Positions 1-5,648 of a stretch of DNA of 5,933 nt are shown piece by piece. Within the stretch, counting starts at the first letter, position 1; the number at the start of each line of letters is the position of its first letter. This DNA is from Clostridiales bacterium (GTDB lineage: Bacteria; Bacillota; Clostridia; Oscillospirales; QAMX01). The stretch spans positions 1 to 5,933 of the forward strand of contig DUUG01000053.1 in assembly GCA_012841675.1 (NCBI GenBank), in the 5' to 3' direction. Both the position numbers and the translations under genes were made by a program. The notes under the pieces were generated by a model. That model searched no databases. It saw nothing but the letters and a program-made list of their open reading frames with translations, and was not told where the DNA came from.

Positions 1-470
1 CCGCGATGGGCCCGGTCGGTTTTAGCCGCCACTATAAGACCGGTTGTGTCCTTGTCCAATCGGTGCACAATCCCCGGCCGAAGCACGCCGTTAATCCCCG
101 AAAGGCGACCTTTACAGTGGTGAAGCAGGGCATTGACTAGCGTATCTTCCCAGTTGCCCGCCCCCGGATGCACCACCATCCCCTTGCTCTTGTTAATGAC
201 AAGCAGCTCGTCGTCCTCATATACCACATCCAGCGGGATATCCGCCGGCAAAACCTCCGTGGAAACCGGATCCGGCAGGCAAACGGTAATTTCCATCCCC
301 GCTGTTACCTTGTCGCTTTTTTTCAAAAGCTTGCCGGAAGAAGAAACGGCGCCCTTCTCTGCAAGCAGCGCGGCGCCGTTCCGGCTTGTATTTTCCATAT
401 GTTGAGAGAGGAAAACGTCCGTTCGTTTTCCAGCGTCCTGTTCCTTCACAGTAAAAACCAGTGTTTTCAC
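1..470 (-). CDS. rluD: RluD/YlyB-type 23S rRNA pseudouridine synthase, N-terminal 156 residues (gene runs off the window)
   Basis: This enzyme family converts uridines in 23S rRNA to pseudouridine in the cytoplasm. The visible part starts with an S4-like RNA-binding region (about residues 15-66, beginning GKRTDVFLSQ). The catalytic domain then begins, with VVYEDDELLVINKSKGMVVHP at about 82-102 and the signature HRLDKDTTG at 136-144. D139 in that signature is the family's catalytic aspartate. The S4 region is somewhat divergent: where relatives usually read VxVNG, this one reads VSSSG. The start is GTG at 470, whose GTGA overlaps the lspA stop, so translation is probably coupled. An lspA-rluD pair is also found in Bacillus (lspA-ylyB). 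The C-terminal half of the catalytic domain lies outside the window, so RluD cannot be separated firmly from RluC-like relatives. Family membership is near certain; the exact target uridines are not. Confidence 0.93.
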   Translation of the reverse strand, partial: MKTLVFTVKEQDAGKRTDVFLSQHMENTSRNGAALLAEKGAVSSSGKLLKKSDKVTAGMEITVCLPDPVSTEVLPADIPLDVVYEDDELLVINKSKGMVVHPGAGNWEDTLVNALLHHCKGRLSGINGVLRPGIVHRLDKDTTGLIVAAKTDRAHR

Positions 471-1003
471 GAAACTTCCTTTCCGCCGTCCAAGGTTTTT
501 TCATCGTGCCAGAACAAAATATACAACGCAAGGGTGATACCACCCAACGTCAGAAAAATATCCGCCACGTTAAAAATGGCAAATCGAACAAAAATCGGCT
601 CAAACATGTCAATGACATAACCAAACCGGATACGGTCAAGCATGTTGCCAATAGCTCCGGCCATCACAAAGGAGAGGGCCCAAAACCCCACCCGGCGGAT
701 TTTAACAAAAAGGATCGCGTAAAATCCAAGCATAAGAGATATGGCCGTTAGAATTAGAAAAAACGTCCGGCTGCCGCGCAGAATGCTGAAAGCGGCCCCC
801 CTATTTTCTACATACGTAAGGCGCAAAACCCCCGGAATCAACACACGGTCCGCCTGTTTCAGCACCGCCGCGGCCCAGAACTTTACGGCCTGATCCAAAC
901 AAATGCCCAGAATAATAACCGGCAAGGCGAGCAAAAGGAATCGCCGCAGGTTGACGATTTTAAATGACAGACGAGATTTTTTATTTTCGTTTTCTGAAAT
1001 CAT
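467..1003 (-). CDS. lspA: Lipoprotein signal peptidase (signal peptidase II)
   Basis: LspA is an inner-membrane aspartyl protease that removes the signal peptide of prolipoproteins after the lipobox cysteine has been acylated. With the start chosen here the protein has 178 residues and four hydrophobic segments, as in the family. The conserved blocks are present in order: LDQAVKFW (about 36-43), VENRGAAFSI (65-74), GAIGNMLDRIRFGYVIDMF (116-134) and FNVADIFLTLGG (144-155). The catalytic aspartates should be D123 (NMLD) and D148 (NVAD). The frame stays open upstream to 1057, but those extra 18 residues lie wholly inside divIVA. The ATG at 1003 gives a more normal length and has AAGG just upstream, though with a short spacing, so the start is the uncertain part. 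The gene overlaps the end of divIVA by 23 bases and the start of rluD by 4. Confidence 0.95.
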   Translation of the reverse strand: MISENENKKSRLSFKIVNLRRFLLLALPVIILGICLDQAVKFWAAAVLKQADRVLIPGVLRLTYVENRGAAFSILRGSRTFFLILTAISLMLGFYAILFVKIRRVGFWALSFVMAGAIGNMLDRIRFGYVIDMFEPIFVRFAIFNVADIFLTLGGITLALYILFWHDEKTLDGGKEVS

Positions 1004-2285
1004 ATGCCTTACCAAATTGGAGGGTGCCCGGTTCTTCCTCCAGATCCTCCTCATCATCCTCGTCGCTTAATGCCCGCTGTATGCCTTCCTTGATTAAGTC
1101 CATTAAACCCTGCTTTTTCTTCTTGACAGGCGGTGCCGGCTTATTCTCCTGCCGTTTGGCAGGCTCTGGTTGCATAACACTGCGCCAATCTGCATCGCGC
1201 GAACGGGAGGTTCGCTTCCCTTCAGGTGCCCGCTCAGGTGTGCGCTGTCTTTCCGGCGCTCGGAGGGAAACAAGCTTGCTTTCTCCCGGCTTTAAGTTGG
1301 CATCTTGAGCCTCTTGCTGTAGTATGCGCGCAAGGCATTCTTCATATGACTGGTCGGTAAACGACGGTGTTTCTTCCTTTTTCGGCGCTTTTTCTGCCGA
1401 ATTTTGCTTTGCAATCTCTTTGCTTGCCATGCGCCGGATTTGCTCCTCAAATTGGATGGAAGGAGCCTCTTTCTCCGGTTCAGGAACTGCTTCCAAAACG
1501 GATTTTACCGTTTCGGAAACCTTTGAATCTACCGAAGCTGCCGCTGCAACTGGCTCAGGCCGGACAGGCACTTCCGAAGCTGCCACTGCAACCGGCTCAG
1601 GCCGGACAGGCGCTTCCGAAACGGCCGCTACAACCGGTTCCGGCCGGGCGGGCACTTCCGGAATAGCCGCCGCAAGTGCTTCCGGCGGAATAAAAGCATC
1701 GCTTATAAGTAGATCCATCCGCGCTTTTGATTTTTCCACCAGCTCATGGAAAAACGCCTGCTCTTCCTGGCGCAACTTTGCAAGCAGTCGCTCGGCCTTC
1801 TCCGCACGCTCTGTTTGGGCAACAAAGGCAGCACGGGCCGTTTCCAATACTTTTCTAAGCTGCTGTTCTTCCCTGCCGTCCGCTTGCGATGGTTTTTCGA
1901 TATTTTCCTTTTCGGTTTGAAGCGCCTCATTTGCCTTGCGAAGCTCTACAACCGTCTGCTTTAACTGGTCGACTTCCTGCTGCAGTGCTGCGTTTGCCTT
2001 GTGCAGTTCTTCCCCTTTTGCTCCCTGGGCCAATTCAGCGGATGAAGGCGCAGAAGCGCTTGCTTCCTTTTGGGCAAGCATTTTTTTCATTTCGGCTTCC
2101 TGCGCTCTGTATTCTTCTATCTTGGCTGCCAAAAACCGCAGCTTTTGCGTTAGTACGACATTTTCCTTTTTCAGCGAAGCAACCGTCTGCTCCATTTCTG
2201 CCGCATATTCTTCAACCTGCTCGACATCATATCCGCCGAACACCACTTTGTCAAAATCAAAAACGACTTCCTGTTCTTTGGCCAT
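981..2285 (-). CDS. divIVA: Large DivIVA-domain coiled-coil protein, 434 residues
   Basis: DivIVA proteins bind curved membranes at septa and poles through an N-terminal domain and form coiled-coil scaffolds that recruit division or polarity factors. The N-terminus carries the family hallmark: FDKVVFGGYDVEQVEEYAAE at residues 11-30, followed by heptad-rich coiled coil to about 75. More coiled coil follows at about 92-130 and 137-192. The rest is unusual: a Pro/Ala/Val/Glu tract of three 14-residue repeats (about 210-252, core RPEPV), a charged linker (255-390), a short helix GLMDLIKEGIQRAL (393-406), an acidic run (408-418) and a basic end (RKRK). Bacillus DivIVA is much shorter, at roughly 165 residues. 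GGGGAGG lies 5 bases before ATG 2285, so the start is firm. Position after sepF and yggT supports a division role. The N-terminal domain call is strong; the function of the C-terminal 240 residues is unknown. Confidence 0.9.
   Translation of the reverse strand: MAKEQEVVFDFDKVVFGGYDVEQVEEYAAEMEQTVASLKKENVVLTQKLRFLAAKIEEYRAQEAEMKKMLAQKEASASAPSSAELAQGAKGEELHKANAALQQEVDQLKQTVVELRKANEALQTEKENIEKPSQADGREEQQLRKVLETARAAFVAQTERAEKAERLLAKLRQEEQAFFHELVEKSKARMDLLISDAFIPPEALAAAIPEVPARPEPVVAAVSEAPVRPEPVAVAASEVPVRPEPVAAAASVDSKVSETVKSVLEAVPEPEKEAPSIQFEEQIRRMASKEIAKQNSAEKAPKKEETPSFTDQSYEECLARILQQEAQDANLKPGESKLVSLRAPERQRTPERAPEGKRTSRSRDADWRSVMQPEPAKRQENKPAPPVKKKKQGLMDLIKEGIQRALSDEDDEEDLEEEPGTLQFGKAYDFRKRK
1534..1659. 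repeat. Three tandem 42-base repeats inside divIVA
   Basis: Units lie at 1534-1575, 1576-1617 and 1618-1659 on the plus strand. The first two differ at 3 of 42 positions by direct comparison. The third differs from the second at 9. The unit is 14 codons, so changes in copy number keep the frame. Each encodes a variant of RPEPV followed by an Ala/Val-rich stretch and a Ser-Glu or equivalent. A decayed fourth copy may continue to about 1688 (residues near PEALAAAIPEV). Confidence 0.9.
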
Positions 2286-2295
2286 CTTATCCTCC

Positions 2296-2308
2296 CCGGC
2301 CCGGCCGG
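2296..2308 (-). promoter_or_regulatory. Small all-GC hairpin abutting the divIVA ribosome binding site
   Basis: In the 34-base yggT-divIVA gap the minus strand reads CCGGC-CGG-GCCGG, a 5-base-pair stem made only of G and C with a 3-base loop. Its 3' arm runs directly into the GGGGAGG ribosome binding site at 2291-2297, sharing two of its G residues. Such a hairpin could lower or tune divIVA translation when not unwound by ribosomes arriving from yggT. There is no T-run after it, so it is not a terminator. A regulatory role is inference from position only. Confidence 0.35.
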
Positions 2309-2319
2309 CCTTCTGAGCA

Positions 2320-2583
2320 TTAATACCGCAAAAGCAAACTGGTTAACAACTGGATTGTAATCACCGCTGCCAAAAATGACAAATCTAAGGGAAATACCCG
2401 CGCAAAGCGGAAACGCGATAAAAGCTGCCGAAACGGCATCAGCACAGGCTCAGTCAATGTGTAAATCACAGATTCAAACCTCGAGCCTCTTCTGGGTAAC
2501 CAAGAAAGCACGGCCCGAACCAAAAGCAGAATGGAAAGAAAATCTAAAAGAAGCAGAGCGGCTCGTCTAACAATTTCAGTCAT
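2320..2583 (-). CDS. yggT: YggT/YlmG family small membrane protein
   Basis: This is an 87-residue protein with two hydrophobic segments (about 7-27 and 66-86). The conserved loop between them reads RAVLSWLPRRGSRFESVIYT followed by LTEPVLMPFRQLL, matching the YggT (YlmG) pattern of an arginine and SW motif followed by TEPxLxPxR and a conserved Asp (LDLS at about 67-70). Members are found beside sepF in most Gram-positive bacteria and in plastids, with suspected links to division or membrane organisation, but no biochemical activity is established. It follows sepF by 24 bases and precedes divIVA by 34. Its ribosome binding site is weak (AAGG lies 13 bases upstream of the ATG), so coupling to sepF is plausible. 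Confidence 0.93.
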   Translation of the reverse strand: MTEIVRRAALLLLDFLSILLLVRAVLSWLPRRGSRFESVIYTLTEPVLMPFRQLLSRFRFARVFPLDLSFLAAVITIQLLTSLLLRY

Positions 2584-2607
2584 TAAGCTCTGTTTTCCTT
2601 TCCTTAT

Positions 2608-3075
2608 TTAAAAGTATAGTCCGTTGCTCTCCAACTCGTCGAGAATATCGCCCATAATCCCCACGTTATACGGCGTAATAATAAACGTATGCGTGGCGAT
2701 TTTCTGAATCTTCCCTTGGAATGCGTAGGCAACGCCGCTTAAAAAGTCTAAAAGACGGCGGGCAATGTCCTTATTCGTCTGCTCCAGGTTGATAACAACC
2801 GTTCTCCGGTCTTTCAGATGATCGGCAATTTCCGAAGCGCTTTCAAACTTATCCGGCTTGACAAGCACCACCTGAAGCTGGGCCGTGGCGTTGATATTGA
2901 CCACCTTGTTGCTGCGGCTGTAAACGCCGACGCCGGGCTGGTCATATGTAGTGGCGGAAAACTGCTGCGTGGTGCGCATTGGTTCTTCTTGCGGAGCTGT
3001 GTTATATTCCTCGAAATCGTCTTCTTCGTAATCGTCAATTCTGGTCCATTCCCGGAATTTATCCATAAGTCCCAT
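2608..3075 (-). CDS. sepF: Cell division protein SepF
   Basis: SepF binds the C-terminal tail of FtsZ and tethers it to the membrane at the division site, where it aids septum formation. The protein has 155 residues, the usual size. It starts with an amphipathic membrane-binding helix (MGLMDKFREW, residues 1-10), followed by an acidic linker (14-24) and a variable region to about 55. The conserved core runs from about 66 to the end, with INLEQTNKDIARRLLDFLSG at 95-114 and AYAFQGKIQKI at 116-126. AAGGAGG lies 8 bases before the ATG, so the start is firm. This is the first gene after the promoter at 3124-3152 and leads the division block sepF-yggT-divIVA. Neither ylmE (upstream) nor ylmH (downstream of yggT) is present as it would be in Bacillus. 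Confidence 0.97.
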   Translation of the reverse strand: MGLMDKFREWTRIDDYEEDDFEEYNTAPQEEPMRTTQQFSATTYDQPGVGVYSRSNKVVNINATAQLQVVLVKPDKFESASEIADHLKDRRTVVINLEQTNKDIARRLLDFLSGVAYAFQGKIQKIATHTFIITPYNVGIMGDILDELESNGLYF

Positions 3076-3098
3076 AAAGGCACCCTCCTTAATATCTT

Positions 3099-3114
3099 AT
3101 GTGTTTAAGCACAT
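3099..3114. promoter_or_regulatory. Operator-like palindrome at the predicted sepF transcript start
   Basis: The sequence ATGTGTTTAAGCACAT is a 16-base inverted repeat in which 7 of 8 symmetric pairs match. It lies roughly 3 to 18 bases downstream of the transcription start predicted from the promoter, and 9 bases before the ribosome binding site. It could be an operator for a dimeric repressor, or a short 5-base-pair hairpin in the 5' leader. I do not recognise it as the site of a known regulator. The symmetry is seen directly; the function is inference. Confidence 0.4.
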
Positions 3115-3123
3115 CTTAGTAAT

Positions 3124-3152
3124 ATTATCGTACAAATTAGGCAGGTTGTCAA
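3124..3152 (-). promoter_or_regulatory. Sigma-A-type promoter for the sepF operon
   Basis: On the minus strand a perfect -35 hexamer TTGACA (3147-3152) is followed by a 17-base spacer and the -10 hexamer GATAAT (3124-3129), one base off consensus. Transcription should start near 3117, giving a leader of about 40 bases before sepF. It is the best promoter match I can find in the window and sits in the only sizeable intergenic gap (105 bases). Confidence 0.88.
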
Positions 3153-3180
3153 CGCCCGGGGCCTTATTTCATGTTTTTCC

Positions 3181-4401
3181 CTATGAAATCACCTTGCCGT
3201 CATACAAATCTTTCACGCCGATGATAATTCGATCATTGATAAAAAGCTGTTTCCGGTTTTCTGTTCCAACAGATACCAGATAGTTGGAATCACCGGTGTA
3301 CAAAATATCCACCTGCTTGAAAACGGCCCTTGCCCCTTCCAGAACATATACCCCGGTTACCCCGTTGTTCATGCGAAGGGCCTCCACCGGCACCTTCACT
3401 CCCTCATACGAATTTAGCACAATTTGGCACGGCTGCTCTCTGTAAAGAGTCACATCCGGCAAAGGAACTTGGGAATAGAACACCGCTAAATACGTTCCAT
3501 TTTCTCCCGCTTTGACCGATTGGAGGGTAGCCTTCATACGCGTTTCGGCCAAATCCAGCGTGTACTCCTTGCCCTTTTCGAGGAGTTTGTTTTCTTTTTC
3601 AGAAACAATAGCGGCAAAATACCACCCGTGCCCTCCCACCAGCTTGCCCAGCACTTCATCCTCGGAAATGGTTTGGGCAGGGAATTGCTTCACTTTTTCA
3701 AACTCCTCCGGTGTCATGGCAAGCACTTGCTCCGGTGTGAAAAGCTGCTCTCTGCCATCCACATAGCGGCAGAAATACCCCGCGTTTTTTGTATAAACAT
3801 ATTGACCCGATTCGGAAATAGACGCCTTCAGGGCCTTCTGCTCGTCCTTCAGCAAAGCCAGAAGGGCCGACCCGGAATTCGAGTCAGCCTCCACGGCCAT
3901 ATTTCGAAGCGTTAAATATCTTCCCAGCATTTGCTTTATTTCTGTCAAAGGAGTATCAAACTTTCCGAGCTGGGCGTCCGCAACCAAATCCTCTGTCTGG
4001 CTTTTAATCTTGCGGTTATACGTTACAATATCCATGGCTGTTCCCTGTCCGGCCGGGTCGGACAGATCTGAGATTTTTGACGCAAGCTGCCGAATTTGCC
4101 GGTACGTTTCCGCATCGGTCTTAGAGCTAAAGGAAACACTGACGGCCTGCTTGGCCGATACACGCTCGCCCGACGAAACAAGCAGCACATAAGACCGCCC
4201 GGCCTCTTTGGTCAACACGGTTTCGTCGCGCACCAGCATACCGAAAAGATCTACGCCTTCATCCACATGGGTAATCACCGCACGCAGCGTCCGCGGAGCG
4301 CGGCGGTTCTGCATTATGACTTGATACAGTCCGTAACCAATACCCATCGCAAGAACCAGCGTTACAAACCCCGCGATCCATCGGCTGATTGTTTTGGACA
4401 T
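3181..4401 (-). CDS. Orphan HlyD-like membrane-anchored adaptor protein, 406 residues
   Basis: The protein has a short basic N-terminus, one membrane segment (about 8-30) and a large domain that should lie outside the membrane. After a beta-rich stretch (about 38-92) there is a helical region (94-195) and then another beta-rich domain. The C-terminal part, GVKVPVEALRMNNGVTGVYV (334-352) followed by GARAVFKQVDILYTG (356-370), looks like the end of HlyD/RND-type adaptor proteins, where a VPxxAL motif and a GVYV-type strand recur. Classical adaptors join an ABC or RND transporter to other components, but no transporter or outer-membrane gene is visible here. The gene sits between hfq (24 bases) and the sepF promoter, so a role in the cell envelope or division is possible. 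The start at 4401 is supported by GAGGAAGG ending 2 bases upstream (GAGG core 6 bases away). Family resemblance is good; function is unknown. Confidence 0.75.
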   Translation of the reverse strand: MSKTISRWIAGFVTLVLAMGIGYGLYQVIMQNRRAPRTLRAVITHVDEGVDLFGMLVRDETVLTKEAGRSYVLLVSSGERVSAKQAVSVSFSSKTDAETYRQIRQLASKISDLSDPAGQGTAMDIVTYNRKIKSQTEDLVADAQLGKFDTPLTEIKQMLGRYLTLRNMAVEADSNSGSALLALLKDEQKALKASISESGQYVYTKNAGYFCRYVDGREQLFTPEQVLAMTPEEFEKVKQFPAQTISEDEVLGKLVGGHGWYFAAIVSEKENKLLEKGKEYTLDLAETRMKATLQSVKAGENGTYLAVFYSQVPLPDVTLYREQPCQIVLNSYEGVKVPVEALRMNNGVTGVYVLEGARAVFKQVDILYTGDSNYLVSVGTENRKQLFINDRIIIGVKDLYDGKVIS

Positions 4402-4425
4402 ATCCTTCCTCTTTTCGCGAATTCG

Positions 4426-4662
4426 TTATTGATCCGTTTCCGTTCCTGCAATATCAATGTTTCGATCGGGGACAATGGTGGAAATGGCATGCTTGTAAAC
4501 AAGGCGCTGCCGACCCTCGACATCAAGGACAACGGTATAGCTGTCAAATCCGCGCACCACGCCGCGGAACTGGAACCCGTTCATCAGAAAAATTGTGACG
4601 GAAAAACGTTCCTTACGTGCCTGATTCAAAAAACTATCCTGGATGTTGACCTGTTTTTGCAT
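4426..4662 (-). CDS. hfq: RNA chaperone Hfq
   Basis: Hfq forms a hexameric ring of Sm folds that binds small RNAs and mRNAs and can promote their pairing. The 78-residue protein has the Sm1 motif (FLNQARKERFSVTIFLMNGF, residues 11-30, continuing to FRGVVRGFDSYTVVLD) and the diagnostic Sm2 motif YKHAISTIVP (56-65), whose KHAIS lines the proximal RNA-binding face. Q8, in the N-terminal helix, corresponds to the family's conserved proximal-face Gln. The C-terminal tail is short and slightly acidic (DRNIDIAGTETDQ), as is common in Gram-positive members. AAGGAG lies 8 bases before the ATG. It follows miaA by 23 bases, the order seen in many bacteria, which supports co-transcription. Confidence 0.97.
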   Translation of the reverse strand: MQKQVNIQDSFLNQARKERFSVTIFLMNGFQFRGVVRGFDSYTVVLDVEGRQRLVYKHAISTIVPDRNIDIAGTETDQ

Positions 4663-4685
4663 GCTGCTCTCTCCTTATATCTCTT

Positions 4686-5645
4686 TTATGATAAGGACGG
4701 TTTCCTCTCCGTTGACCCAAGCCCCTGCAAGGCCTGAAGGCACATGTCGGCCAGGTCTTCCGCCCCGGCATCCTCCTCATAGTAGAACCAAGTGATAGCC
4801 ATCCGGCGAAACCACGTCAACTGCCGTTTGGCATACCGTCTCGTCGCCTGCTTTAAGTCTTCCGCTGCTTCTTCCATGGTTTTTTCACCGCGGATCACCG
4901 GCCAAAGCTCTTTATATCCAATGGCCTGTCCGGCCGTAGAGCAAGGGGCAAGCCCCGCCGCATACAAAGCCTTTGCTTCCTCTAAAAGGCCATTTTCCAT
5001 CATGATATCGACCCGTTTGTCAATCCGTTTATAAAGCACTGTCCGGTCGGCAGGGCAAAGACCAAACAAAGGACCGTCAAACCGTTTTTCCGGGTTTTGC
5101 GTATTGGCATAATGCTCTGAAACGGGCCTGCCCGTCAGCATACAAATTTCCAACGCGCGAATGACCCTTCTCACATTGTTTGGGTGCAAAGTCGCGGCGG
5201 CTTCGGGATCTTTCTCTTGCAATTGCCGCCAGAGGGCTTCGTTTCCGTGCTCTTTTGCAAACTCTTGCAGATTCTTTCGAATTTCGTTGTCTTCCTGTAT
5301 GGGGGCAAAACGGCATTTCCAAAGCAGACCGTCAAAATATTGCCCCGTGCCGCCGGCCACCACAGGCGTTTTCCCCCGCCTTAAGATATCTTCTATTACG
5401 GCGGAGGCACACTCTACATACTTTTCCACCGACCAAGTTTCGCTTACTTCGGCAACGTCAATCATGTGGTGGGGAATGCCTGCCATTTCCTCCTTTGTGG
5501 GCTTGGCAGTGCCGATATCCATGCCCTTGTAAATCTGCATAGAGTCGGCGGAAACCACTTCCCCGTCCAGCGCTTTGCAAAGCAAAATCGCCACGGCGGA
5601 TTTTCCCGACGCTGTCGGTCCTGCCAGAAAAATTGGTTTCTTCAT
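4686..5645 (-). CDS. miaA: tRNA dimethylallyltransferase (MiaA)
   Basis: MiaA transfers a dimethylallyl group from dimethylallyl diphosphate to N6 of A37 in tRNAs that read codons starting with U. All key blocks are present in its 319 residues: the P-loop GPTASGKS (9-16), SADSMQIYKGMDIGTAKPT (32-50) with the catalytic D35, the HHMIDV motif (59-64), GGTGQYFDGLL (98-108) with the conserved T100, RRVIRALEI (159-167), QAIGYKE (240-246) and TRRYAKRQLTWFRR (268-281). The only oddity is Gln in place of the usual Leu in GGTGLY. The length is normal. The ATG at 5645 lies 3 bases after the mutL stop with no strong ribosome binding site, so translation is likely coupled to mutL. Confidence 0.97.
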   Translation of the reverse strand: MKKPIFLAGPTASGKSAVAILLCKALDGEVVSADSMQIYKGMDIGTAKPTKEEMAGIPHHMIDVAEVSETWSVEKYVECASAVIEDILRRGKTPVVAGGTGQYFDGLLWKCRFAPIQEDNEIRKNLQEFAKEHGNEALWRQLQEKDPEAAATLHPNNVRRVIRALEICMLTGRPVSEHYANTQNPEKRFDGPLFGLCPADRTVLYKRIDKRVDIMMENGLLEEAKALYAAGLAPCSTAGQAIGYKELWPVIRGEKTMEEAAEDLKQATRRYAKRQLTWFRRMAITWFYYEEDAGAEDLADMCLQALQGLGSTERKPSLS

Positions 5646-5648
5646 TGG

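Noticed and set aside
217..543. 108-codon minus-strand frame spanning the lspA-rluD junction
   Set aside because: It is out of frame with both genes. The other frame from 470 gives an unbroken RluD-type protein with the HRLDKD motif.
604..609. TTGACA on the minus strand inside lspA
   Set aside because: No -10-like hexamer lies at 16-18 bases. It is chance within coding sequence.
1004..1057. 18-residue N-terminal extension of LspA
   Set aside because: It lies entirely inside divIVA coding sequence, is basic rather than hydrophobic, and makes the protein longer than usual. GAGG sits directly against its ATG with too little spacing, and lies within the Asp/Glu codons of divIVA.
1324..1920. 198-codon open frame on the plus strand, rich in Ser, Ala, Thr and Gly
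   Set aside because: It lies wholly antisense to divIVA. Its composition is explained by the reverse complement of the Pro/Ala/Glu repeat region, and it has no recognisable domain.
3166..3189. Inverted repeat ATTTCAT...ATGAAAT with a 10-base loop at the end of the HlyD-like gene, considered as a terminator
   Set aside because: The stem is AT-rich and overlaps the stop codon, and no T-run follows it in the direction of transcription. It does not meet the pattern of an intrinsic terminator, so read-through into sepF is possible.
4096..4737. 213-codon open frame on the plus strand
   Set aside because: It is antisense to hfq and parts of the HlyD-like gene and miaA, all of which have clear family motifs. 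The translation resembles no known protein.
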